A stretch of DNA of 64,000 nucleotides from 21-14-0-10-47-8 sp966211795 (GCA_966211795.1 CBIHNW010000012.1:1-64000), one strand, 5' to 3'; counted from the stretch's first letter, positions 16,260 through 25,322 are shown. Translations and numbers: made by a program. Notes: generated by a model from the letters alone, not told the origin.

Positions 16260-16825
16260 AAAAGATCATCGGTTATTTTCAGGGCCTGCAAAAATTCATT
16301 CACCTCTGGTGGTACAATCCACTGTTCTTTCTTTGTTGCAGTGTCGATCATTACGTCGTTTTTATTCCGGTGTTGGGGATGTTGGTCTCAAGCGTGTTCC
16401 TGGCACCCCGGAAATGGTTGAGACTGGCGATCTGGGGTGGTCTTGGCTCGTGGCTTGGCGCCTGGAGCATTGGTTGGGTCGCTCGCGGATTCGGTCTTGG
16501 CTTGATTCAAGACTACTTCCCAACCCTGATGCAGAGTGGGCTGTGGCACTGGGCCGAGGATTTTTTTTCGCATCACGGAGTTTGGGTCGTCTTTATTTCC
16601 GGGATTTCACCCATCACTCAGCAGCCAGCCGTGATTGTTGCGTCGTTAGCCGGAACACCTTTGATCGAAATTGGCGCCGTGCTCTTGGTGGCAAAGCTGA
16701 TCAAGTTCGGAGTGATCGCTTATCTCGCGTCACATGCGCCTCAGTATTTGAACTCCTTCAAAAGCGTGCGCGAAGAGATTCAAGAGCTGCATGTTGAGCC
16801 TCCCCCAACAAAGCGAAATTATTAA
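16256..16825 (+). CDS. VTT-domain (DedA superfamily, YqaA-like) membrane protein
   Basis: This 189-residue integral membrane protein has hydrophobic helices throughout and the loop pattern of VTT-domain proteins: GSWLGAWSIGW, and ISGISPITQQPAVIVASLAGT in the place of the DedA GRFxPxxR loop. It lacks the DedA proline-acid loop, so it belongs to a divergent branch such as YqaA. Its start overlaps the stop of the DedA gene by four bases. It probably takes part in lipid-carrier transport with its neighbour, but there is no direct evidence. Confidence 0.75.
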   Translation: MKKIIGYFQGLQKFIHLWWYNPLFFLCCSVDHYVVFIPVLGMLVSSVFLAPRKWLRLAIWGGLGSWLGAWSIGWVARGFGLGLIQDYFPTLMQSGLWHWAEDFFSHHGVWVVFISGISPITQQPAVIVASLAGTPLIEIGAVLLVAKLIKFGVIAYLASHAPQYLNSFKSVREEIQELHVEPPPTKRNY

Positions 16826-16879
16826 GAATACCCAAATATAACGCATCGCATGTAATAGCTACAGTTTTCACTCTAAAAC

Positions 16880-16896
16880 TGACCAACTGTTGGTCA
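16880..16896. promoter_or_regulatory. 17-bp perfect palindrome, candidate operator
   Basis: TGACCAACTGTTGGTCA is an eight-base perfect inverted repeat around a single central base. It sits in the 259-bp gap between the VTT gene and the outer membrane protein gene. A TTGACA hexamer follows at 16908-16913 but no good -10 is seen at 16-18 bases. The form suits a dimeric repressor. Confidence 0.4.
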
Positions 16897-17084
16897 AGGG
16901 TGTTGATTTGACACCAAATTTATGGGAGCAATCTGTGGCACTGTCGTTGCTGATAAGACAGAAGATGTATTGGGTAAGGCCATAATGTAACCACCGCACT
17001 TGAACAAAGTCGGCTACAGGCCTGGGGTAAATTTAAAAGAAACCGGATCAAAGATGATCCAGAAAAAAATAGAGGGGACCACAC

Positions 17085-18023
17085 ATGAAAAAACTGATTG
17101 TTGGACTGACATTGACAGCGGCTTTTGCTGCCAACGCTCAAACAACCACAGCAACCTTGCCAGCTTCTGGCTCGACGCCAGCTCCTGCAACGACTGCAGC
17201 GCCAGCGACACAAACACTAACCACTGAGGCCGAGGCCGCTGCTGCAAACAAATTTGGCGCATTTTTCTGGGTTGAGAACGCAATGTCGGTCAAAGACCAA
17301 AATGAACTGAAAGACAAAGCGGGTATCGAGTCTGTTTGGTATACGGGTTTGAAGTACAAGGCGACAAAGAAAGTTGGATTCGAAGTTTGGCAGATGGCGC
17401 AAAGCCGCTCGAACTTTGAAGGTGCTCCAGATATGGATGTCACTTACAACCAAGGCAAACGCCAGATCATGGCGGATGCGGTTGTGAAAGCGAACTATGC
17501 AAGCGATCTTCGCCTGCCAGGTTCTGAAGCCATTGCTTTCAGCGCTCGTTATTATCTGCCAACTTCTCAAGTGACTCGTGAGATGCTTCACCGCAATGGC
17601 CAATTGCGATTTGATATCAATCCTTCTTGGATCTTGAGCCCATCTTGGACATTTGACTGGGTGAACTCGCCACGATTGATTTTCATGGATCAAGCTTCTT
17701 CTGACGGTTCTGAGACTGTGTTCCGCTACGTCGGTGGACCCGCTATCACTTACAACTTTAACGACAATTTCAACGCATACTACATGCCATACCCAGATGC
17801 TCGCTCAACTAAAGTTGCACGTGGCACATGGGAACTGGACAAGTTGAATCTGTTTTACCACGAAACAGGATTGAACATCACGGTTGGACCTTTGACAATC
17901 AACCCAGCCCTGATCAGCGAAGTGAACTTGAACGATGGTTCAGCGTCTATCGCGACAAACGATTCTCGCGTTTATTCTGCCGAGACAACGACTTACAATT
18001 TGAACTTCTACGCGAACTTCTAA
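17085..18023 (+). CDS. Outer membrane beta-barrel protein, unknown function
   Basis: This 312-residue protein has a classic signal peptide ending at NAQ, an Ala/Thr/Pro-rich linker (about residues 20-50), and then alternating aromatic and polar strands ending in NLNFYANF. The C-terminal Phe is the usual BAM recognition signal for outer membrane barrels. I do not recognise a named family; a porin-like role is an inference. AGAGGGG precedes the ATG, and a strong terminator follows at 18051, so it is likely a well-expressed single-gene unit. A palindromic operator candidate lies about 190 bases upstream. Confidence 0.75.
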   Translation: MKKLIVGLTLTAAFAANAQTTTATLPASGSTPAPATTAAPATQTLTTEAEAAAANKFGAFFWVENAMSVKDQNELKDKAGIESVWYTGLKYKATKKVGFEVWQMAQSRSNFEGAPDMDVTYNQGKRQIMADAVVKANYASDLRLPGSEAIAFSARYYLPTSQVTREMLHRNGQLRFDINPSWILSPSWTFDWVNSPRLIFMDQASSDGSETVFRYVGGPAITYNFNDNFNAYYMPYPDARSTKVARGTWELDKLNLFYHETGLNITVGPLTINPALISEVNLNDGSASIATNDSRVYSAETTTYNLNFYANF

Positions 18024-18050
18024 TTGCCAAGTTGAAATTCAGTGTTTCCT

Positions 18051-18079
18051 AAAAAGGCGGTCGAAAGATCGCCTTTTTT
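18051..18079 (+). terminator. Strong intrinsic terminator
   Basis: AAAAAGGCGGTC and GATCGCCTTTTT form a 12-pair stem (one G-T pair) with a GAAA tetraloop, running into a T-tract. It lies 27 bases after the outer membrane protein gene. Confidence 0.9.
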
Positions 18080-18175
18080 ATTTTCCTGAGATGCTTTGGG
18101 AGGGTGCGCTCGCATCCATCGAGGCGGGCCCGCCGGTACCTTCTCTCACTTCAAGCTCTTTCGCGAAGCGAACGC

Positions 18176-18754
18176 CTAATGTCGGGCTGCCAATCGGGGC
18201 GCAGCTTTTGGTAGGTACAACAAAGGATCAACCGGTCCGCGAGACTTGCGAATTTCAAAATGCAAATGGACGCCGGTGGCGTGACCAGTTCGTCCCATGC
18301 CGCCAATGACGTCGCCCTGGTGGACGGTCTGGCCTTCTTTAACTTTGATGCTTGAAAAGTGGGCGTAAAGCGTTGCCCAGCCCTGAGCGCCTTCGATCAT
18401 GACCATCTTACCGTAGCCGTGAAACTCTTTGCCGGTGTAGATCACCACACCATCGTGAGCGGCCATCACTTGCGTTCCTTTGGGTGCGGCGAGGTCGATG
18501 CCGAGGTGAGGCTTCTTGCGGTTGGGAAGGTAGCCACGGGTCATGCGGGCCTCGTCCACGGGCCAATCAAAAAAGTTTCGATGTTTTTCTTCTTGCCACT
18601 GCCCCAGAACCTTCTCTTCGCGATCTGGACGGGGTTCGTTTGAGCTCACGGTTGCAGGACCTGACTCGTGATACATTTCAGGCTTCGGGCCGCTCGAGCA
18701 AGATAGCAAGAGCGACGAGCAAGTGATGAGAAAGAATAAAGAATGTCTTGTCAT
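18176..18754 (-). CDS. LytM / M23 family peptidase lipoprotein
   Basis: This 192-residue protein has a lipoprotein signal with lipobox LLSC at about residue 19. The M23 (LytM) domain follows: HLGID holds the first zinc ligands, and HLHFE the second His pair, with GMGRTGHATG before it. The metal ligands of an active endopeptidase are all present, so it probably cleaves peptidoglycan cross-links in the periplasm rather than being a degenerate activator. The ATG at 18754 gives the normal signal peptide; a GTG at 18772 is in frame. It stands alone between the outer membrane protein gene and glyA. Confidence 0.9.
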   Translation of the reverse strand: MTRHSLFFLITCSSLLLSCSSGPKPEMYHESGPATVSSNEPRPDREEKVLGQWQEEKHRNFFDWPVDEARMTRGYLPNRKKPHLGIDLAAPKGTQVMAAHDGVVIYTGKEFHGYGKMVMIEGAQGWATLYAHFSSIKVKEGQTVHQGDVIGGMGRTGHATGVHLHFEIRKSRGPVDPLLYLPKAAPRLAARH

Positions 18755-18816
18755 AGGGTCCCAGTTTAGCACACGACCAGGATCGATGAAAATCGACCAA
18801 GGTCGTGAATTCAGAC

Positions 18817-20070
18817 TTATTTGTAGATCGGAAACTGTTCACACATTTCGTGCACGGATTTGCGAATTTTGTTTTTCAGATCCATGTTTTCGGGATCCTT
18901 CAATACCATCGCGATCCATTTTCCGATCTGCTTCATTTCGCTGCCGCCCATGCCGCGCGTGGTGAGTGCTGGTGTCCCGATGCGAATGCCGCTGGTCACG
19001 AATGGGCTGCGTTTTTCATTCGGCACCGTGTTCTTGTTGACGGTGATGCCGGCCTCGTCCAACGCGTGTTCGGCGACTTTGCCGGTGACTTCGCGATTGG
19101 AGAGATCCATCAGGATCAGGTGATTGTCGGTGCCGCCGGTGACAAGCTCAAAACCTTCGCTCAAGATTTGTTCGGCCAAAATTTTGGCGTTGTTCACGAC
19201 GTTTTGGCTGTAGGTTTTAAAGTCCGGACGCAGGGCTTCGCCAAACGAAACGGCCTTGGCCGCAATCACGTGCTCAAGCGGTCCGCCTTGAATGCCGGGG
19301 AAAATTTTCGAATTCATTTTCTTCGCCAGCTCTTCGTTGTTGGTCAGGATCAGGCCGCCACGGGGGCCGCGCAAAGTTTTGTGCGTGGTCGATGAAACAA
19401 AATCCGCATGCGGAAATGGCGATGGGTGAATGCCCGCAGCCACCAGGCCCGCAAAGTGCGCCATGTCCACCAAAAGTGTGGCGCCGACTTCGCTTGCGAT
19501 CTCGCGAAATTTTGCAAAATCCAGAACGCGCGGGTAGGCGCTATAACCCGCGATCAAAAGTTTCGGACGAACCTCAAGCGCGGTGGCGCGAATCGTGTCG
19601 TAATTCAATCGGCCCGTGGTTGGATCCAGTTTGTAGGATGTCGCTTTGAAAAGCGAGCCCGAGAAATTCACGGGTGAGCCGTGCGTGAGATGTCCGCCAT
19701 GCGAGAGGTCCATCCCCAGGATCGTGTCGCCTGGTTGTAGGCTTGCGAGATAGACCGCCATATTGGCTTGGCTTCCCGAGTGCGGTTGAACGTTCGCAAA
19801 TTTGCAGTCGAAAAGTTTTTTCGCCCGCTCGATCGCCAGGGTCTCAACCTCGTCAACAAAAGCGCAGCCGCCATAGTAGCGTTTGCCCGGATATCCTTCG
19901 GCGTATTTGTTGGTGAGGATGCTTCCCTGAGCTTCCATCACCGCGCGCGAAGCATAGTTTTCGGAAGCGATCATCTCGAGACCGAATTTCTGTCGTTCGG
20001 TTTCTCGGGAAATCATTTGGTAGAGATCAGGATCTTGATTTTTTAAATGTTCGAAATGTGTGGCTTGCAT
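18817..20070 (-). CDS. glyA: Serine hydroxymethyltransferase
   Basis: GlyA converts serine and tetrahydrofolate to glycine and methylene-tetrahydrofolate in the cytosol, using PLP. The 417-residue length is normal. Visible motifs are MIASENYAS, the YAEGYPGKRYYGGC block, VQPHSGSQAN, and the PLP lysine in VSSTTHKTLRGPRGG. It is the last gene of the run that starts with yceD; its ATG is 10 bases after the rpiB stop, so the two are probably cotranscribed. Confidence 0.97.
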   Translation of the reverse strand: MQATHFEHLKNQDPDLYQMISRETERQKFGLEMIASENYASRAVMEAQGSILTNKYAEGYPGKRYYGGCAFVDEVETLAIERAKKLFDCKFANVQPHSGSQANMAVYLASLQPGDTILGMDLSHGGHLTHGSPVNFSGSLFKATSYKLDPTTGRLNYDTIRATALEVRPKLLIAGYSAYPRVLDFAKFREIASEVGATLLVDMAHFAGLVAAGIHPSPFPHADFVSSTTHKTLRGPRGGLILTNNEELAKKMNSKIFPGIQGGPLEHVIAAKAVSFGEALRPDFKTYSQNVVNNAKILAEQILSEGFELVTGGTDNHLILMDLSNREVTGKVAEHALDEAGITVNKNTVPNEKRSPFVTSGIRIGTPALTTRGMGGSEMKQIGKWIAMVLKDPENMDLKNKIRKSVHEMCEQFPIYK

Positions 20071-20080
20071 GCTTCAAGTA

Positions 20081-20569
20081 TCAAACGGGAGTTGATACTT
20101 TGGCAACCCGTCTGGCATGGCGTCCGCCAGAAAAAGCGGTCTGCAAAAAAAGCTGAAGGATTTGTAAACACTCTTCTGGAGTGTTGAGTCGAGCTCCCAA
20201 GCACAAAACATTTGCGTCATTGTGCTCGCGAGAAAGCCTCGCCATTTCCGGCGTGATGCAAAGGGCGGCGCGAATGTGCGCAAATTTATTAGCCCGCATC
20301 GCCATGCCTTGGCCAGAACCACAAATCAGAATTCCGATTTCGGCCGGGACCGACAAAGTCGAATTTTCTTGGACTAAGGAAAAACCATGAATCTTTCGGC
20401 AAACCAGGTCGGCGTAATCTGGATAGTCCACCGAATCCAAAGATTGAGGTCCCATGTCATGGACTTCACGCTTGACGTCCGAAAGCCAAGTCGAGCTTAA
20501 AAGCGCTTTGACGATTTCTGATTTCGTCTCAACACCTGCATGATCGGCTCCCAGATAAATTTTCATCAT
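20081..20569 (-). CDS. rpiB: Ribose-5-phosphate isomerase B
   Basis: RpiB interconverts ribose-5-phosphate and ribulose-5-phosphate in the pentose phosphate pathway. The 162-residue protein shows the family blocks YLGADHAGVE, DYPDYADLV, and GILICGSGQGMAMRANK with the active-site Cys, followed by SREHNDANVLCLGAR. Its start overlaps the fabF stop by ATGA, with a second ATG directly after. A ~20-residue C-terminal tail beyond the usual end is Arg-rich. It lies between fabF and glyA in one transcriptional run. Confidence 0.93.
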   Translation of the reverse strand: MMKIYLGADHAGVETKSEIVKALLSSTWLSDVKREVHDMGPQSLDSVDYPDYADLVCRKIHGFSLVQENSTLSVPAEIGILICGSGQGMAMRANKFAHIRAALCITPEMARLSREHNDANVLCLGARLNTPEECLQILQLFLQTAFSGGRHARRVAKVSTPV

Positions 20570-21825
20570 AAGACTTTTGAAAAAATCAGGCAGGCGTTCG
20601 TTCCGCCAAAGCCGAAAGAGTTGTTCATCACGTGAGTTAATTTTCCATCACGCGCTTTGCCCGGAACGTAATCCAAATCACAATTTTCGCTCGGATTTTC
20701 CAGATTGATGGTCGGCGGAACCAATTGGTCTTTTAGAGCCATCACGCAAAATGCACTTTCAATCGCACCGGCCGCACCCAAAGTGTGACCCGTCATGCTC
20801 TTCGTCGAAGACACCCACAATTTTTTCGAGTGATCGCCAAAGACCGATTTGATGCCCGCAGTTTCGAGCTCGTCACCCACAGGTGTGCTGGTTCCGTGCG
20901 CGTTGATGTACTGAATTTCCTCGGGACGAAGGCCAGCATCTTTCAACGCCATCTTCATCGCGCGTGCGCCACCTTCGCCATTCGGTGCTGGGTTTGTCAT
21001 GTGGAAGGCATCCGAAGAAGCGCCGTAACCCGTGACTTCACATAAAATATGAGCACCGCGTTTTTGCGCGTGCTCAAGAGATTCTAAAATTAAAACAGCA
21101 GCTCCTTCGGCTAGGACAAAACCATCTCGGTCTTTGTCGAAAGGCCGGGAAGCGCGCTCGGGGTCATCATTTCGAGTCGAAAGGGCCCGCATGGCAGCGA
21201 AGCCACCAAGACCCAAAGGACAGACGGTGCTTTCGGTGCCACCGGCAATCATGTAATCGCAGGTGCCCATGCGAATGTAATTGTAAGCCTCGCCCACCGA
21301 GTGTGCGCCGGTCGCACAAGCGGAAGTGATCGAGTAATTGGGACCCTTGATGCCGTACTGAATGCTCGCCTGACCAGAAGCCAGATTCGTGATCGCGGCG
21401 GGGATAAAGAAAGGGCTTACGCGGCCCGGACCTTTATCCAGAATTTTTTGGTATTCGCTCTCGATGATGGGAAGACCTCCCATGCCAGAGCCAATGAAGA
21501 CACCACCATTTTCACCATTTTCGGCGGTGATCTGCAGACCGCTGTTGGTCATCGCCATGGTGACCGCAGCTTGCGAGTACTGAATGAAGAGATCCATTTT
21601 CTTTTGTTCTTTTTTCGGAATGAAAGCGTCTGGCTGAAAGCCCTTCACTTCACCACCGAACTTCACATCATAGTCCGTGACCGGAAAGCGGGTGACAGGA
21701 GCAATTCCGCTTTTTCCCGCCAGAGCTTTTTGCCAAGTTTCATCCATGGAAAGTCCCAATGGAGTGACGGCACCCATGCCGGTGACCACAACGCGCTTAA
21801 AAGTTCTCGAATTTAGATTCTTCAT
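20566..21825 (-). CDS. fabF: 3-oxoacyl-ACP synthase II
   Basis: FabF condenses malonyl-ACP with acyl-ACP in fatty-acid elongation. The 419-residue protein carries the catalytic Cys in SACATGAHS, the first His in INAHGTSTPVGD and the second in TGHTLGAAGA. It ends with the family GGTNACLIF block. It is translationally coupled to rpiB downstream. A 126-base gap with stem-loops separates it from acpP, and GAGGAC lies ahead of its ATG. Confidence 0.97.
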   Translation of the reverse strand: MKNLNSRTFKRVVVTGMGAVTPLGLSMDETWQKALAGKSGIAPVTRFPVTDYDVKFGGEVKGFQPDAFIPKKEQKKMDLFIQYSQAAVTMAMTNSGLQITAENGENGGVFIGSGMGGLPIIESEYQKILDKGPGRVSPFFIPAAITNLASGQASIQYGIKGPNYSITSACATGAHSVGEAYNYIRMGTCDYMIAGGTESTVCPLGLGGFAAMRALSTRNDDPERASRPFDKDRDGFVLAEGAAVLILESLEHAQKRGAHILCEVTGYGASSDAFHMTNPAPNGEGGARAMKMALKDAGLRPEEIQYINAHGTSTPVGDELETAGIKSVFGDHSKKLWVSSTKSMTGHTLGAAGAIESAFCVMALKDQLVPPTINLENPSENCDLDYVPGKARDGKLTHVMNNSFGFGGTNACLIFSKVL

Positions 21826-21842
21826 AAGAAGTCCTCATAGAA

Positions 21843-21965
21843 AGGGGCTTCGTGTTTGAAAGCCCCTCGCTCAAATGTTGAAGACGATCGGATAGGCCGA
21901 TGAGCCTATACCTGCTGGAAAGGCCTTAGCCTCCAATTGCTAGAAAGGCGTTTAGCCTTTACCTT
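21843..21965 (-). other. Cluster of stem-loops between acpP and fabF
   Basis: In the minus-strand RNA, AAAGGC/GCCTTT overlaps the acpP stop, and AGGCTAAGGCCT plus TATAGGC/GCCTAT follow with related spacing and a shared CTAGCA or CCAGCA link. The fourth, AGGGGCTT/AAGCCCCT (21867-21843), ends about 14 bases before the fabF ATG. There is no clear T-tract after any stem. They could attenuate fabF or act as processing points that raise acpP mRNA over fabF mRNA. Confidence 0.5.
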
Positions 21966-22188
21966 TTTTTTCCAGGTAGCCAGCAACGTCACCAACGGTG
22001 CGAAGTTTCTCGGCGTCTTCGTCTGGAATTTCAAGATCGAATTCCTCTTCCATCGCCATCACCAATTCAACGATATCAAGGCTGTCAGCGCCCAGGTCGT
22101 CGATGAAAGAAGCTTCAGACTTTACTTTCTCAGGATCGACACCCAATTGTTCTACAATAATTTCTTTCACTTTTGGACTCAGGGCCAT
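21952..22188 (-). CDS. acpP: Acyl carrier protein
   Basis: ACP carries growing fatty-acyl chains on a phosphopantetheine arm. The 78-residue acidic protein has the attachment Ser in DLGADSLDIVELVM. ATG at 22188 is chosen because AGGAGGAATT directly precedes it; the longer frame from 22230 has no such site. The C-terminal tail KKGKG is basic, which is slightly unusual. It sits between fabG and fabF as in many bacteria. Confidence 0.98.
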   Translation of the reverse strand: MALSPKVKEIIVEQLGVDPEKVKSEASFIDDLGADSLDIVELVMAMEEEFDLEIPDEDAEKLRTVGDVAGYLEKKGKG

Positions 22189-22231
22189 AATTCCTCCTAA
22201 AGAATTCGCCGATTTACTGTCGGCTGGCATT

Positions 22232-22999
22232 TTAATTCATAAACATTCCACCGTTCACGCTCAAGGTGTGACCGGTGATATACTTGGAATCTTCACTTAA
22301 TAAAAAAGAAACGACGGTGGCGATTTCGCTAGGATCCGCGATTCGCTCCATCGGAATTTGCGACAAGATCGCTTTCTTCTGATCTTCGCTCAAGACTTCA
22401 GTCATCTCGGTGCCGATAAATCCGGGCGCGATGCAATTGACGCGAATTCCGCGCGAGCCCACTTCTTGCGCGACACTTCGGCTGAAAGCTTCGATGCCGG
22501 CTTTGCTGGCCGCATAGTTCGCTTGTCCCGCATTGCCGGTTTGGCCGATCACGCTGGTGATATTCACGATCGAACCTTTGCGGGCTTTGATCATGGATTT
22601 GAGAAAACCTTTGGTGACCAAGAAAGTGCCACGCAGATTTGTCTGCACCACCGAATCGAAATCTTCGGCCTTCATTCGCAAGAGCAAAGTGTCTTTGGTG
22701 ATTCCGGCATTGTTGACGACGCCATCGACGGTGCCGAATTTTTCCAAAGTTTGGTTGATGGCGGCTTCCACCGAAGATTCATCTGCGGTGTTCATCTGCA
22801 GGCAAAAGTGTCCGCTACCGGGCAGTTCGGCGAGAAGTTTTTTGGCGGCGTCTTCGCGAGACGAGTAAGTGAAGGCGACCTGAGCTCCGCGCTCCGCAAG
22901 AGTTTTCACAATCGCAGCGCCAATGCCGCGGCTGCCGCCGGTGACGAAAATTTTCTGTTGGTTCAGCTGTTGTGCTGAAGCCGATGATGAAACAGTCAC
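22232..22999 (-). CDS. fabG: 3-oxoacyl-ACP reductase
   Basis: FabG reduces beta-ketoacyl-ACP with NADPH in the elongation cycle. The 255-residue short-chain dehydrogenase has the cofactor loop VTGGSRGIGAAI, NNAGITKD, the catalytic Ser in NITSVIGQTGN and the YAASKAG Tyr-Lys pair. The start is GTG at 22999, with AAGGA eight bases upstream. About ten extra N-terminal residues precede the domain. It is 29 bases after fabD. Confidence 0.97.
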   Translation of the reverse strand: MTVSSSASAQQLNQQKIFVTGGSRGIGAAIVKTLAERGAQVAFTYSSREDAAKKLLAELPGSGHFCLQMNTADESSVEAAINQTLEKFGTVDGVVNNAGITKDTLLLRMKAEDFDSVVQTNLRGTFLVTKGFLKSMIKARKGSIVNITSVIGQTGNAGQANYAASKAGIEAFSRSVAQEVGSRGIRVNCIAPGFIGTEMTEVLSEDQKKAILSQIPMERIADPSEIATVVSFLLSEDSKYITGHTLSVNGGMFMN

Positions 23000-23028
23000 T
23001 CAAAAATCCTTCAAAAAATGCCCCAAAT

Positions 23029-23997
23029 TTAAGCTTGGGTTTTCGCAAATTTTTCTATGTTTTCAATATCTTCCAGAGAGTTGGTATTGAAGACTTGGAA
23101 GGCCTCAGAGTCAATTTTTTTCAAGAGCCCCTGAAGCACCTTGCCAGTGCCGCATTCGATGCAGGTTGTCCAAGACTTTTCCTTAGCTAAATCCATACTT
23201 TGCATCCATTTGACGCTGCCAGAAACCTGACGAATCAGGTTTTCACGAAGCTCTGGAGCTTTCACTTGAGTCTGCGCCGTGAAGTTTTGGATGATGGGAA
23301 AGTTGGCATCTTGAAATGAAATGGAACCCAGAACCTCTCGCATTTTATCTTCGGCGGGTTTCATCATGTCACAATGAAATGGCGCCGAGACTTGAAGCGG
23401 AATCAGCTTCACGCGCTTTGCATTTGGGAAGACTTCTTCCGCTTTGAAATTTTCTTTCAGCCAGTTGATCGTATTGGAAGATCCGCTGATCACAATTTGG
23501 CCCGGACAGTTAAAGTTGGCCGCATTCAATGGCCCCGTCTTTGATTTCTCGACCGCCCAGGTGCAAAGGGTCAGCACTTGCTCGGGATCAAGGCCCATCA
23601 CCGCAACCATTCCACCTTTGCCAACAGGAACGGCAGATTGCATGGCTTGACCGCGAATCTTCACGGCCTTAACGGCTGAAGCGAAAGGCATTGCGCTAGC
23701 TGCAACCATGGCCGCGTACTCGCCAATGCTGTGGCCGCTGGCGGCAGTGGTCTTGACGCCAAACTGGGTGGTTAAAACTTTTTGCGTCGCGGTTGAAACC
23801 GTGAGCAAGCAGGGCTGCGTATTTTCCGTTAGCGCTAAATCCGCTTCGGATCCATCGAAACATAATTTCTTGAGATCGATTTGGATGGCATCGCTGGCTT
23901 CTTCAAAGACTTCGCGGGCTGTTTGAAAATTTTCGAAGAGAAATCGGCCCATGCCGGGCTGTTGGCTTCCTTGTCCGGGAAAGATCAAATGAAACAT
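23029..23997 (-). CDS. fabD: Malonyl-CoA-ACP transacylase
   Basis: FabD loads malonyl groups from CoA onto ACP. The 322-residue protein starts with the family N-terminus LIFPGQGSQQPGMG, has the nucleophile in GHSIGEYAA, and the catalytic His in SAPFHCDMM. AAGGAC lies before the ATG. It lies 28 bases after fabH. Confidence 0.97.
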   Translation of the reverse strand: MFHLIFPGQGSQQPGMGRFLFENFQTAREVFEEASDAIQIDLKKLCFDGSEADLALTENTQPCLLTVSTATQKVLTTQFGVKTTAASGHSIGEYAAMVAASAMPFASAVKAVKIRGQAMQSAVPVGKGGMVAVMGLDPEQVLTLCTWAVEKSKTGPLNAANFNCPGQIVISGSSNTINWLKENFKAEEVFPNAKRVKLIPLQVSAPFHCDMMKPAEDKMREVLGSISFQDANFPIIQNFTAQTQVKAPELRENLIRQVSGSVKWMQSMDLAKEKSWTTCIECGTGKVLQGLLKKIDSEAFQVFNTNSLEDIENIEKFAKTQA

Positions 23998-24025
23998 AGT
24001 TTGTGTCCTTAGAGGTGTTCTATCC

Positions 24026-25012
24026 TTAGAAACGGACGACGGCGCTGCCGGCGGTGAGACCCGCTCCGAATGCCGTCATCAGAATGGTTTGTCCGCGCTT
24101 GATGCGGCCATCTTTTCGAGCCACGTCAAATGCCACAGGAATGGTGGCGGCGGAGGTATTTCCCATCTCGTGAACGATCGAGATGACTTTGTCCTTTGGA
24201 AAATGAAAGTGCTCGGCAACAGCTTCCATGATGCGCGAGTTGGCTTGGTGTGGAACCAGCCAATCAATGTTTTCACTGGTGAGGTGATTGAATTCGAGAG
24301 CTTGCGTGCAAGTCGCCGACATGGTGCGCACGGCATTCTTGAAAATCTCGCGACCCTTCATCTTAAACCAGTGAGAACCTTCGTTCATGGCTTCAGCGCT
24401 GATCGGGCGACGTGATCCACCAGCAGGGCGGATGAAAAGTTCTCCCAAAGAGCCTTCGGCCCGCAGGTGAGAGCTTAAGACCACATCTGGCGCGTCACTT
24501 GGCGCACGAGAGACAACCCAAGCGCCAGCGGCATCGCCAAAAAGGATGCAGGTTTCACGATCTTTGTAATCAACGAATCGGCTGACGACTTCCGCCCCGA
24601 CGATCAGAATGTTTTTGTACATTCCCATTCGGATGTAAGCATCGGCCACGGAGAGAATGTAAACGAATCCCGAGCAAGCCGCATTGATATCCATTGCGGG
24701 GATGCCATTCAATCCCAATCGAGCTTGAAGGACGCAGGCAGTGCTGGGTGTTTGATAGTCTGCGGTGACGGTTCCCACGATCAGACAATCAATGTCTTTC
24801 ACGTCGAGATTGGCGTCTTTTAAGGCTAAAATTGAAGCCTCATAGGCAAGGTCTGAAGTCGCTTGCTCCGGCAAGGCAATATGCCGGCGCTCGATTCCTG
24901 TTCGCTCACGAATCCATTGATCGTTGGTTTCAACGATTTTTTCAAGATCCACATTGGTGAGAACTTTGGGAGGAAGGTAAGAACCTGTCCCCAGGACTCG
25001 TGTGCGGTACAT
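24026..25012 (-). CDS. fabH: 3-oxoacyl-ACP synthase III
   Basis: FabH starts fatty-acid synthesis by condensing acetyl-CoA with malonyl-ACP. The 328-residue protein shows the Cys-His-Asn triad: NAACSGFVYIL, VPHQANSRIM and GNTSAATIPVA. It begins MYRTRVLGTGSYLPP. It follows rpmF by 11 bases. The plsX gene, usually found between rpmF and fabH, is missing here. Confidence 0.97.
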   Translation of the reverse strand: MYRTRVLGTGSYLPPKVLTNVDLEKIVETNDQWIRERTGIERRHIALPEQATSDLAYEASILALKDANLDVKDIDCLIVGTVTADYQTPSTACVLQARLGLNGIPAMDINAACSGFVYILSVADAYIRMGMYKNILIVGAEVVSRFVDYKDRETCILFGDAAGAWVVSRAPSDAPDVVLSSHLRAEGSLGELFIRPAGGSRRPISAEAMNEGSHWFKMKGREIFKNAVRTMSATCTQALEFNHLTSENIDWLVPHQANSRIMEAVAEHFHFPKDKVISIVHEMGNTSAATIPVAFDVARKDGRIKRGQTILMTAFGAGLTAGSAVVRF

Positions 25013-25023
25013 CTCGTTCCAGC

Positions 25024-25215
25024 CTACGCGTTTTTAGCAGCGCTGATTTGCTTACCTTTGTAATACAAAGCGCCGTCCGCGGCTTTAAAAGCACGGTGAG
25101 GGCGAACCAGTTCCTTCGATTTTTTGTCGATGGCAACTGCAGGCATGTCCAGGCCGTCGTGGCTGCGACGCATGTTTCGGCGAGAACGGGACGTTTTCTT
25201 CTTTGGTGTAGGCAT
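25024..25215 (-). CDS. rpmF: 50S ribosomal protein L32
   Basis: The 63-residue basic protein starts MPTPKKKTSRSRRNMRRSHD, the standard L32 N-terminus. There is no CxxC pair, so this is the zinc-free form. It is placed between yceD and the fab genes, the common arrangement that links ribosome and membrane synthesis. Confidence 0.97.
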   Translation of the reverse strand: MPTPKKKTSRSRRNMRRSHDGLDMPAVAIDKKSKELVRPHRAFKAADGALYYKGKQISAAKNA

Positions 25216-25322
25216 AGTTTCCTCTGTCGTTTTCTCTATCTTGAGAGTTCAAATTTTTCCAAAGCTCAATTTTCTAAATCATTGACCCGGGACTGGCAAG
25301 GACATCTTGCATCGTCTTGGAT

